Below are positions 21,628-30,382 of a stretch of 64,000 bases of DNA, piece after piece. Positions within the stretch are counted from its first letter, which is position 1; each line of letters begins with the position of its first letter. The position numbers and the translations under genes are program-made. The notes under the pieces are model-generated. The model saw only the letters and a program-made list of their open reading frames with translations, did not search any database and was not told the DNA's origin. Source of the DNA: Pictodentalium vernedei (lineage: Eukaryota > Mollusca > Scaphopoda > Dentaliida > Dentaliidae); contig CM062289.1 in NCBI GenBank assembly GCA_031216915.1, positions 23,083,533-23,147,532 of the forward strand, given 5' to 3'.

Positions 21628-22016
21628 CACGCTAAAAACTAAAGTGTTAAAAACTACACTTGAAGTGCTGTATTCAACACTTACTGAGTGCTGAACTAGC
21701 ACTTTGTTCAAGTGTAGAAGGAAACAACGCAGATGACGCGGATCAGGCTCGAACTCTCGAGCCTGATCCGTGTCATCTGCGTTGTGTCCTTTTAATTATG
21801 TACCCACCAAGCGCAAATCAAATTATGGACGATTCTGGAAGAACCACCAATGCTAGACACATGGGAAGTGCCATCCATTCATGTTTCAGATGTCTGACGA
21901 TTGTAATGTCTAAGTGCTTAAAGCATTGCACTTTGAGTGTTAAAATCAAACCCTAAGAATTAGAATGGGTTTAACACCTTGAACGTGTCAGTTTTAACAC
22001 TTTAGTTTTTAGTGTG
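21628..22016. mobile_element. MITE with CAC(G/A)CTAAAAACTAAAG inverted ends
   Basis: The ends are CACGCTAAAAACTAAAGTGT and, reverse-complemented, CACACTAAAAACTAAAGTGT. The element is 389 bp, with an internal palindrome around CAGGCTCGAACTCTCGAGCC. The flanking dinucleotide is CA on both sides. The same insertion at 54,274-54,726 is longer. A third copy at 56,880-57,332 defines the true ends by comparison with an empty site. Confidence 0.88.
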
Positions 22017-23025
22017 CATGCTTATTAGATACCACTGCTCACGCGTGGATTACGATCAATCAACGGCGACTGTGCTGTATGTATGTTGGCAGAGGATCCG
22101 TCATGGTTGACCTTGTTATTTGGATATAAATTTCAAACACATGCAGCTTCAGTCAAACTTATTTGGTTATAACTGAATAACAATGTAATTAAGAGGAAAT
22201 ATAGTTTTCGGACAATATTCTTTGATAGTTTTTTGTCAAAGCTGATTTCCGCCATTCGGGTGTGAAGGCAATTGAACATTCACGAGTGACACTAAAACTA
22301 GTTCCGCGGCCAAGTAATGGGGAGGCTTTTGTTCTGGGTGTGCATTGGACTGTGGTGGGGAAGTTGTCACGTGTGCCAATTTGACTTCCAGAGGAGCAGT
22401 TGGCCAATGCATCTGGTGAACTGTTGTCCCGGCTACCAATTTAATCTAGGTGGAGGGAAGAGGTGGGGTGTCTCCCTAAACATTCTTGGTCTGAGTGTCA
22501 CTTGTTCTACGACGAAATATTATAAATTACGACATGGAACGGGAACGAAGGAAAAGACAAAAAAAAAAAAAAAATAATAAAAAGATCTGGAACTGGTCAA
22601 CGAATCCAGTACAATTTCTAACATTGCCTTGTCATTTCAGCGCCCTTTACCCCAACGTCTGGTCTCCGTCCGAGACACCTCTTGCCCCACGTGTATCTAG
22701 GGCAACCCAAGTACCTGGGACAAGTCGAAGGTGTCACACAGAACATACTCCCAGCCCATAATGAGAAAAAATAGATGCTTCGTTACCTTTTCTTGCGATT
22801 TGGACACCGGTATTCAATTGAACAGCTTATCATATACCTGAAATTGATACTTTGATTTCGACGGTATTAAACTGATGATGTCACACATTAAATGCAGCAT
22901 ACAAAACATCTTTGGTGTTAGTTTCTATCATGTTTTGGTGTCCTTTAAACAACATAATTATACTGTTTGTAAAGTAATTGCTTCTGGGTTTTTTTTTCAT
23001 TCCTTCATTTGTCTCTACAATTAAA
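22017..23025. other. Shared non-coding stretch, no recognisable gene
   Basis: Conserved between units A and B (B: 54,727-55,735) with no difference pattern suggesting coding constraint. Short open frames exist on both strands around 22,190-22,760 but resemble nothing I know. An A14-15 run lies at about 22,560. Confidence 0.5.
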
Positions 23026-23029
23026 AATA

Positions 23030-23096
23030 AATCCCGTCATGGTATGGCCATGGTTGTTGAAAGTATCGTTAAACCCCAATAAACAAACAAATAATT
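23030..23096 (+). mobile_element. SINE/LINE 3' tail fragment
   Basis: GTCATGGTATGGCCATGG is followed by GTATCGTTAAACCCCAATAA and (ACAA)n. This is a short retroposon tail of a type common in mollusc genomes. The head is not found. Confidence 0.5.
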
Positions 23097-23559
23097 AAAA
23101 GTTTCGAAAGTTATTTGCGAGTTGTGTTCTGTTCTAAAGTAATATGGTGTTTATTTTCTACGCTTCCAGTGTTTCTATTTCTCTGATTACTAGTTTATGA
23201 CCTAAGAACACGTCAAACTGTTGTCCCCAGATTTCATACAAGACTTATGTTCCCTAATGGCGCGATATTTAGGCGCATTTTAAAATGAGAAGTTTTATCC
23301 GCAACCCCGTGAGATCAACCGCAACTGCCGGAATCAGACAAACTCACGTTTGTTCACCATTCAGTGTTTTGCAGAAGGGCTATTCTCATGATATTGTTTG
23401 TGTTTTTCGAGAAGTCAATAAAATGTGTTGATTGAAATAATAGCCTTCGCGTTTTATAAAAAGATCCGGAACTGTCGAGACAACTGTAAATGTATTTTCA
23501 GTTCGCTTCGACCTCGGGGTTCGGGTCGAAAAGCGCAACTTTCGGACCCGAACGCATGC

Positions 23560-23740
23560 AATCAAGTGCTTATTTATTTCTCGTGTTTAATTCTGTTACC
23601 TCCCTTATACCGCATTTCTAGTCGCTTCACTCCAATTCGGACCAACGCGATTCGAACACAGAACTATTTTCAGTTCTTTTTCAGACCCGAACAGCGACAG
23701 CCGAGTTTTCGTTTTTTCCTTTTCGATTTCTAAGTTTCAT
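23560..23740. repeat. Dispersed repeat, copy of 1750-1930
   Basis: It shares TTTAATTCTGTTACCTCCCT, GACCAACGCGATTCGA and the CTTTTC-GATTTCTAA ending with 1750-1930. Unit B carries it at 56,285-56,480 with an extra GTTCGGATCG segment. Confidence 0.65.
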
Positions 23741-25180
23741 GGAATATCATAGGTGGGAATTTCAAAAGTAAACACATTTCTCTTACAAACATAGCACCTT
23801 CTGTATAGTCAGCGTAGATAGACCTCAGGTCAGCCCCTAGTAGGTCGAAAGCTTGGGGCTCAGAATTAGCAATGGTATTTCCTGCGACGTGCAAGAATGA
23901 GGACTGTACATGGTGATGGCAGGTATTGTAGGATACGACATTTTGTGAGTTGCATTGTTGGTAAATGCGGTGTTTATGGTGTGCACCAGATTCCCAAAAC
24001 ATGAGTCTCCGACTGTTATATAGTTGTAGTGGTGTGTTTCAGAGTGTGACGTCTCCATGGTGGAATGGGGTAGTTGGGTTAGGTAGGTGAGGTGAGGTGA
24101 GGTAAAGTGGACCTCTAATCGTATTTGTCCGGACTATGCTTCCGCAAAGTGTGTACCAAGGTTTCAGCCCGTTAGGCTCTATCAAACAAACAAATACATA
24201 GATCTTTGTATTCCATAAGTAATGTTACAAAATCGGCTTCAGGTGGGCAGAAATCTTTATGGTAGACTGATGTGTAATCCTGTTGGTCAAGATTAATGTA
24301 GACATCGATTTCGGTTAGGTTGTCTCAATTGTGAGAGTTGGAACGTGTCACGACTTTATATGGTGATGACTGAAAACGGTTGAAACACAGTGACAGCTGT
24401 TGCTTTGGTAGCTAGTTGTGTTAAGAGTACTAATACTCTATTGATAGGTATCGTGGGGTACCGGCCCGAGTGCCAAGAGCTGATGGGTGGTAGCTGGATA
24501 ATGCTTTCGGGGTAGTATCCTTGGTTGTCGTTGGTCGACTGCGGCAATCTGATGTATATTTCATCCGTGGTAAATGGTGAGTAGAATATATCGCGATAGA
24601 AGTACAGTGTGACGTTGACAGATAAAGATACAGGTGTGGGTTACACATGCCAGGTGCGGCAGGTAGCTCGACCGAATTCGGTCGGATGGCTAAAAATTTA
24701 AAAAAAGAAAACCGAAAGCGAAAACAACGAAAGCAAAACGCCCAATCGGAGTAAATACATGTGCGGATGAAGATTATGTGTATATATTCTTTTAGAAACA
24801 ATGTGGTATAAACAGTGTGTACGAGTCAATTATTGGTAGACTACGAACCCAATTTTGGTATGAACAGAATGTTTCAAAATGGTTGCCGATAAACAAACTG
24901 GAATGTATCACTGTCTTGTAGGAAATGGTTATCGGAATGGTACGAGACTTCATGCCTGCAGGTGTGCACGTGGTGTCTTGAAAGGATGTGATTGGTCAAT
25001 GGAACGAATCAGCATCACAGGTATTGGCTAAGACAATGGAGTTGTGTCTTACCAAACAAAATACCTTATCGTCTTCCAGAGAACGGACCGTCATAAGGCG
25101 GGGATAGGATCTCTTGTCCGAGATAGTCTAACACAGCTATTCTGTCCATAGAGCAACAAACTCTTGACTCAGATGTGTTG

Positions 25181-25181
<1 letters not shown>
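23741..25181. other. Shared stretch without a recognised gene
   Basis: Matches 56,490-58,393 except for the MITE inserted in B. It contains a GGTGAGGTGAGG run near 24,086. No conserved protein or RNA is recognised. Confidence 0.5.

Positions 25182-25234
<53 letters not shown>
25182..25234. repeat. (GT)n microsatellite at the 3' end of PLE copy 1
   Basis: About 26 GT units. In unit B the same microsatellite (58,394-58,421) runs on into AAGAAACTGG, whereas here the PLE 3' end begins, so the PLE joined at this microsatellite. Confidence 0.95.
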
Positions 25235-25237
<3 letters not shown>

Positions 25238-25426
25238 AGGTTAAAAAATCGCACTGGCACAGACATTTCATACTGAAACGTTTTTTTCCTTTAATATGCC
25301 GCCGAAAAATTGTTTTCATTTACTGAACCCAGATGGGTTTCAAACATGACAAAAAATTACACCAAATTTGATTTAAACTAAGTGATGAGCTTAGGAACTG
25401 GTTAAACTGACTGGCAATAATTGATG

Positions 25427-27799
25427 TTATTCATTGATGGGCTCTAATTTAGTCCTTACAAGGATGTTACGCAAGCTTTTGTTTTTCTTATAGGCGATGA
25501 CAGGTCGAAGATTCAAAGGTTCATTTAATTTAGCATTGGTAAAATTGAATTCATCTTTTAACATTTTTGCTATTTCGATATTCATTCTGTTGTACGTTAA
25601 AGTGAAAGGAATGATGGACCTCCTTTCGCATTCGCCCTCTGATATGTTCATACCAAATGGCCAGAGGGTTTGAAGCGTATTGATCCAAAAAGCTTCACGT
25701 TTTTTTCTAAATTCATCCGTTTCTTCTAATGTGTCTTTAATTGGTGGTTGTTCAATTGGGTGGATTTCGAAATCGTCCAAAGAATGGCCAGGAAGGTTAA
25801 AATGTTGTGCTACTGGGGCATCAGCATTATGTTTTATATCCTGTTTGTGTCTAGTAGCACGTTCTCGAAAAGGATTTTGACTTTGACCAACATACTGTTT
25901 CCGACATCGCTTACAAGTGATAAGGTAAATAATGTTTGGTGAATCACAATGGAGGGGGTTACGGATCTGATAATGATTTTTCGTTTGTTCGGAGGAAAAT
26001 TCCTCTTTCTGATCAGGCATAAAAGTATGCAGTCTACAACGAGGCTTTTTGCAATTAAATACCGCGCCACTACTATTTTGCAACGGTCTGTTGTGTTCAA
26101 TCTTCAGTGGTTCGAAATCGGTAGTTTCAGCTGGACTTTCGAGCTTTTTCAAGGTTTGGGATTTCAGGCTACGCAAAAGGCGCAGCGAGTACCCTCTCGA
26201 TCTGAGGGCGCCAAATAGAGTAGAACAAGCCTCATTGAAATTTACCTTATCACTTGAATTGCGGTGGAAACGAATGAGCTGTGATTTGATGATACCTTTA
26301 AATGTATGTTGAGGATGAAATGATTTAGTGTGCAACAATTGATGTGAATCAGTTGATTTAAAATATACTTTATAATCTAAATGACCGGACGCCTGAAATT
26401 GCTTGCCTTTATACACGGTTACATCGAGAAAATCAACAGAATTTTCACTGATAGTAGCTTTCAATTTAATATTTGGATCGTGATTATTCAAAATTTCTAA
26501 AAATTTATCAAAATCTTCTTTTGAATGTTCCCAAATAATAAAAATGTCATCTAAATATCTGAGATATACGAGAGGATGCTTTGCACATTTGCTTAAGGCA
26601 TTTTCCTCCCATTCCGCTACATAAATGCTTGCAAAATTAGGACTGAATCTTTTACCCATAGGACAACCCATTATTTGTAGAAAATATTCTCCATTGAATT
26701 GAAAGTCATTACCTTTTAAGCTCAGCTCTAAAAGATCCAAAATTTGTTCATCCGGGCGTTTCGCATCCGGATATTTTTCAAATGCATTTTTAACTGATTT
26801 AACACCTTTATCAATATCAATGTTCGTATACATACTGTCGATATCCAAAGTAGCCAGAATTGCATTTTTTGATATTTTCAATTTCGAAATTTGTGACAGG
26901 AAATCCTGTGTGTTTTTTAGATAGCTCGGATGTCTATTTGCTATAGGTTTAAGATGATAATCAATTAATTCCGAGATCGCATAAGATTCCGAATTACAAT
27001 CTGATACAATTGGCCTCCCGGGTGGAGTTAAGTCATCCGTCCATGAAGAACGGTCCTTGTGGATCTTTGGTAGGATATAAAATTGTCTTGTTTGAGCACT
27101 GAGCTTAGCTGTTAAATATTTCAATTGTTTTTTGGTAATGTGACCTTCGTCGAGGAGAAATTTTAAGATCTTATTGAATTTGTCGATATTACTAGGCCAA
27201 ATAAGTGAATCTATTTTCTTATAATGTTTAGTATTGCTGAGTTGTCTCATGGCTTCCTTTATATAATTATCCCGAGATAGAACAACTACCGACCCACCTT
27301 TGTCGGCTGGTTTAATTACTAATTTCTTATTTTTTCGAAGTTTCGTGAGGGCTCTCCGTTCACCAGCTGTTAAATTGTCTTTATCGGAGAGTATGTTCAT
27401 GCTGAATACCTTTTTGATGATTCGTTTGCTAGCCTCAATAATTTCGGGATCTACTTCACTATCTGGAGGTGACCAACCAGATGATTCTGTAAAAGGAAGT
27501 TTCCGACCGCTGGAGTTTCTAAAGCGGTCGGCTAATTTCATTTGCCTAAGAAAATTACAGTTGTATGATGGTAAATTTGTTTGGTTATCAGTTTTAGGCT
27601 TTGGTGCTGGTATAAAAGTTAAACCGCGATCTAAAAGAGATTTCTCTTGGGTTGTTAGGTCATTGGTGCCAGACAGGTTAACCACATTAGTTCCTAATCC
27701 CACATCTGTTAGGCGGCTGTTACCTTTGCCTTTACTTAGTTTAAATTTAGGTGGTTCAACCAGTGATCGTACATAATATTGGCGGTTCTCGTGGTCCAA
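25427..27799 (-). CDS. PLE ORF2: reverse transcriptase with C-terminal GIY-YIG endonuclease
   Basis: Residue numbers count from the TTG codon at 27,799. VVNLS and LLDRGLTF (about 39-62) are the conserved PLE N-terminal region. RT motifs follow: ATLDIDSMYTNI with the motif A aspartate near 317-325, CPMGKRFSPNF (about 380-390), YLRYLDDIFIIW with the catalytic DD (about 410), then the PLE-typical TKSFHPQHTFKGIIKSQLIR. The GIY-YIG-like domain starts at IIYLITCKRCRKQYVGQ (about 635), with the RERATRHK arginine and HFNLPGH after it. So it is an endonuclease-positive PLE protein that nicks target DNA and copies its RNA. There is no ATG until codon 87 (27,541), which lies after conserved residues; entry by frameshift from ORF1 is likely (see 27,736-27,745). 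Confidence 0.92.
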   Translation of the reverse strand: MDHENRQYYVRSLVEPPKFKLSKGKGNSRLTDVGLGTNVVNLSGTNDLTTQEKSLLDRGLTFIPAPKPKTDNQTNLPSYNCNFLRQMKLADRFRNSSGRKLPFTESSGWSPPDSEVDPEIIEASKRIIKKVFSMNILSDKDNLTAGERRALTKLRKNKKLVIKPADKGGSVVVLSRDNYIKEAMRQLSNTKHYKKIDSLIWPSNIDKFNKILKFLLDEGHITKKQLKYLTAKLSAQTRQFYILPKIHKDRSSWTDDLTPPGRPIVSDCNSESYAISELIDYHLKPIANRHPSYLKNTQDFLSQISKLKISKNAILATLDIDSMYTNIDIDKGVKSVKNAFEKYPDAKRPDEQILDLLELSLKGNDFQFNGEYFLQIMGCPMGKRFSPNFASIYVAEWEENALSKCAKHPLVYLRYLDDIFIIWEHSKEDFDKFLEILNNHDPNIKLKATISENSVDFLDVTVYKGKQFQASGHLDYKVYFKSTDSHQLLHTKSFHPQHTFKGIIKSQLIRFHRNSSDKVNFNEACSTLFGALRSRGYSLRLLRSLKSQTLKKLESPAETTDFEPLKIEHNRPLQNSSGAVFNCKKPRCRLHTFMPDQKEEFSSEQTKNHYQIRNPLHCDSPNIIYLITCKRCRKQYVGQSQNPFRERATRHKQDIKHNADAPVAQHFNLPGHSLDDFEIHPIEQPPIKDTLEETDEFRKKREAFWINTLQTLWPFGMNISEGECERRSIIPFTLTYNRMNIEIAKMLKDEFNFTNAKLNEPLNLRPVIAYKKNKSLRNILVRTKLEPINE
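27736..27745 (-). promoter_or_regulatory. Candidate -1 ribosomal frameshift site (UUUAAAC next to the ORF1 stop)
   Basis: On the minus strand the ORF1 frame reads AAT TTA AAC TAA. This is the slippery heptamer U UUA AAC directly before the UAA stop. A slip of one base back continues as CTA AGT AAA, which is exactly the ORF2 frame (LSKGKG). Seven bases downstream a weak AGGC...GCCT stem can form, and further on CCTAA...TTAGG; I cannot tell whether a stimulatory pseudoknot exists. It is identical in copy 2. Confidence 0.7.
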
Positions 27800-29232
27800 T
27801 GGATTAAATCCTGAGCAACATCAAACTTTGCGTCATCAATTTTTGGTATCACGTTAACGTCCTTCACTTTCCGAATGGTTTCGTTGATGATGCTCAGGGT
27901 TCTCCTTTCAGCCTGAGGGAGTTTTTGCGAAAAGTTTAGTTCAGCGAAATAAATTTTTGCTGATCTAAACTTGACCCTGATATCGCTAAACATATTCCGC
28001 AACTGCTTAACTACGAGATCAGAATTATCCTTTCGAGAATTCACGCCAATATTTAATAATATTTTTTGGGGACTGGACTGGCCCCTGTGCCCTTTAAACA
28101 TAGAGCGCAGATGATTGAATTTGGCGCCGGGGTAACACTCCACCTGGATGTCCGGATGGGGATTTCGATCAATGCGTCCTAAATATGAACTTCCAATCAT
28201 AAGGATGTTTTTACAAACATCGGGGAGGCGCCAATTCCTTTTGTCAAAATTAACTCCGCTTTTATGCCGAAACTGGGAGAATTTAGAATCAAATGAGCGG
28301 CCCGAGTTGCGGCTCGGTGATTTGACTTTCTCTGAGTACGATATACCTGGTTGAACCACACTAGATGCAGGGGAAGGGGGAGAAGAAACAGAAGCAGGAG
28401 AGGAAACAGAAACAGGAGAAGAAACAGAAGGAGGAGGAGGAGTTCTAGTGAGAGCACTAGGAGAACTAGAGAAGAAAGGCTGAGGAGGAGTAGGAGGTAG
28501 AGGAACAAGACGAGGCGAGACAGCGTTACTCAATTTGCGAGCATCTTCAGTCACAATATGGACCGGAGATGTTTGCAAATTGAGGCGCTTACTCTGAGAG
28601 AAAGAAGTAGAAGGAAAAGAAGAGGGAGAAGTGCTTTGCCTTGATCTTTTCTTATTTTGCTTTTCGCGTTGGGGTAGAGGGACAACACGGGCCGGAGTTT
28701 GCTTGCTCCCTCCCGTATTGTTCCTTACTCCAGACGCTGGGCGAAGTTCCGAAATGTAAGACTCATAGGCCGAAATCGTCTTACCTGTCAACTTGTTTTT
28801 AAAGTTTTTTTGAGCCCAGATCAAGGCACGCGCCGACGCGCTGTTGAAGTCTATCTTTTCGAGTCCAGGAGGTGGTCGCATAGCCAAAGTTATCTTAGAC
28901 TTCAACTGGTTTAAATTTATCTTATAATGCTCAATTAAAGCATTTAACGTTTGGTTGGCCCATCCCACACTAATCTGTCGAAAAACAGAAAAAATGTGTG
29001 GGGTGGGAAGAGCCGGCTTTAGAAAGCCCCCTAACTCATCTACTTTCTTCTCCAACTGCTTCGGGAAATCCCGGTTGGCCAAATGCTGCTCTAGGAGCCC
29101 AATATGGTGCATACACTGAATCACCTGGAAAAGGGCCTTGACCAATCTAGAATAGGCCTGGAACGATTGTTCCTGGCCCCTTCCAGACTGGGCAACTCTC
29201 TTTCCCTGATGCTTCTGTCTTTTTTGAGCCAT
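27736..29232 (-). CDS. PLE ORF1 with SGNH/GDSL-like C-terminal domain, 498 aa
   Basis: The start ATG at 29,232 has A at -3 and G at +4. The N-terminal part (about 1-170) is basic and helical, with no domain I recognise. A low-complexity Ser/Pro-rich linker follows (about 180-310, for example PSPASSVV). The C-terminal part resembles SGNH hydrolases: NILMIGSS (block I serine), CYPGAK (block II glycine), LLNIGVNS (block III, asparagine in the G-x-N position) and DLIHW (block V, D-x-x-H). SGNH/esterase domains are known in ORF1 of some LINEs. The role here is unknown; RNA or particle binding by the basic part is a guess. The 3' end overlaps ORF2 by 64 bases counted to the TTG. Confidence 0.85.
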   Translation of the reverse strand: MAQKRQKHQGKRVAQSGRGQEQSFQAYSRLVKALFQVIQCMHHIGLLEQHLANRDFPKQLEKKVDELGGFLKPALPTPHIFSVFRQISVGWANQTLNALIEHYKINLNQLKSKITLAMRPPPGLEKIDFNSASARALIWAQKNFKNKLTGKTISAYESYISELRPASGVRNNTGGSKQTPARVVPLPQREKQNKKRSRQSTSPSSFPSTSFSQSKRLNLQTSPVHIVTEDARKLSNAVSPRLVPLPPTPPQPFFSSSPSALTRTPPPPSVSSPVSVSSPASVSSPPSPASSVVQPGISYSEKVKSPSRNSGRSFDSKFSQFRHKSGVNFDKRNWRLPDVCKNILMIGSSYLGRIDRNPHPDIQVECYPGAKFNHLRSMFKGHRGQSSPQKILLNIGVNSRKDNSDLVVKQLRNMFSDIRVKFRSAKIYFAELNFSQKLPQAERRTLSIINETIRKVKDVNVIPKIDDAKFDVAQDLIHWTTRTANIMYDHWLNHLNLN

Positions 29233-29432
29233 TTGAAGAATAAGTAGATGAATTTAAAATGAAATTAAAATGAAGAAATGAAATAAATTAAAATGAAATC
29301 TAGATATTACCTATTAGAGAAGATACCTGGATTGGTTGTAGTCTTCAGCAAAGGTAGAAAATAATCCGTCTGTCTCGACGCGTTTCGCTTGGTTTGGCTT
29401 TTTCAAAGAGACTTTGAGGAAAATGATTCCAA

Positions 29433-30181
29433 CTTTGGGAGGGCATGCATGGTATATATCCATATGTGGGCTGGGGGTGTTTTTCACAGCTCAGTACATA
29501 ATTAAACTCGGTAACAAGCTGACAAATGTCACTCATCTAATTAATTCTTTTCAATCTGAGATGTCCCAAGTTTGTTTTTCACAACTCAGTTTGTGTCGTC
29601 CAAACAAGTTAGATGAAGCCCTATTGATTGGCTTCCATTGAATTTTAATCAGTCAGTGAGTGGTTTACTTTACTGACCCCATGAAGCCCTATTGGTTGGC
29701 TTTGATTTAAGTAAAACCAATCGGGAGCGGTTTGCTTTACTGGCTTCAGAAGTATGTGAAAATAATATGAAAAAATGGTTTGATAAAATATATTGTGACT
29801 AAAGAAATAAATGAAAAAATAACGCCAAAGATCATGATGCCTCACGAATGTTATCAGTTGGAATGAATATCCCCCGACGGAGGTTTATGACGGAAAATAT
29901 TTTACACCACGTAGAAATTGTGTGTTTTACCTTCTGAACCTCTACATTGTGTGAAAGGTATGAAAAATTAAATAAAAATAATAATTTAAATAAATGAATC
30001 AAATAAATGAATCAAATAAATAAATAAATAAATAAATAAATAAAAATTAATAAAAAATTAAAAATAATCAATAAATAAATATATAAATAAATAAATAATA
30101 ATTTTATTTAGGAAATACATACACATGATTGAAATTAGAACCTATTTTGTTTTTGGGCATATATGAACTCTGGCACTCGCC
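29433..30181. other. Spacer between the two PLE copies
   Basis: About 750 bp with no match to the PLE or to unit B that I can see. It contains an inverted pair near 29,620-29,740 (GAAGCCCTATTG(A/G)TTGGCTT words) and an (AAAT)n stretch at about 29,960-30,095. No coding sequence. Confidence 0.6.
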
Positions 30182-30382
30182 TGTGTGTGTTTGAGGTTAA
30201 AAAATCGCACTGGCACAGACATTTCATACTGAAACGTTTTTTTCCTTTAATATGCCGCCGAAAAATTGTTTTCATTTACTGAACCCAGATGGGTTTCAAA
30301 CATGACAAAAAATTACACCAAATTTGATTTAAACTAAGTGATGAGCTTAGGAACTGGTTAAACTGACTGGCAATAATTGATG

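Larger units (their letters stand above)
25231..29432 (-). mobile_element. Penelope-like element, copy 1 (apparently intact)
   Basis: About 4.2 kb, read on the minus strand: a 5' leader of about 200 bp, ORF1, an overlapping ORF2, then a 3' end in CCTCAAACACAC. The limits come from comparison with copy 2 (30,182-34,404): identity starts in the CA-rich 3' end and stops after TGATTCCAA at 29,432. Both ORFs are open. The two copies differ at few positions, so transposition was recent. No target duplication is visible. PLEs copy themselves by reverse transcription primed at a nuclease-cut end. Confidence 0.93.

Noticed and set aside
28197..28508. Leucine-rich ORF on the minus strand inside PLE ORF1 (and 33,166-33,477)
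   Set aside because: Out-of-frame reading of the Ser/Pro-rich linker; it is conserved only because the two PLE copies are nearly identical.
29281..29432. Possible hammerhead ribozyme in the PLE 5' region (minus strand has GCGAAACGCGTC and, downstream, CTGAAGA)
   Set aside because: PLEs can carry hammerheads, but here the CUGANGA and GAAA boxes are in the wrong order and no stem I or II pairs with convincing length. No CUGAUGAG precedes the GAAAC.
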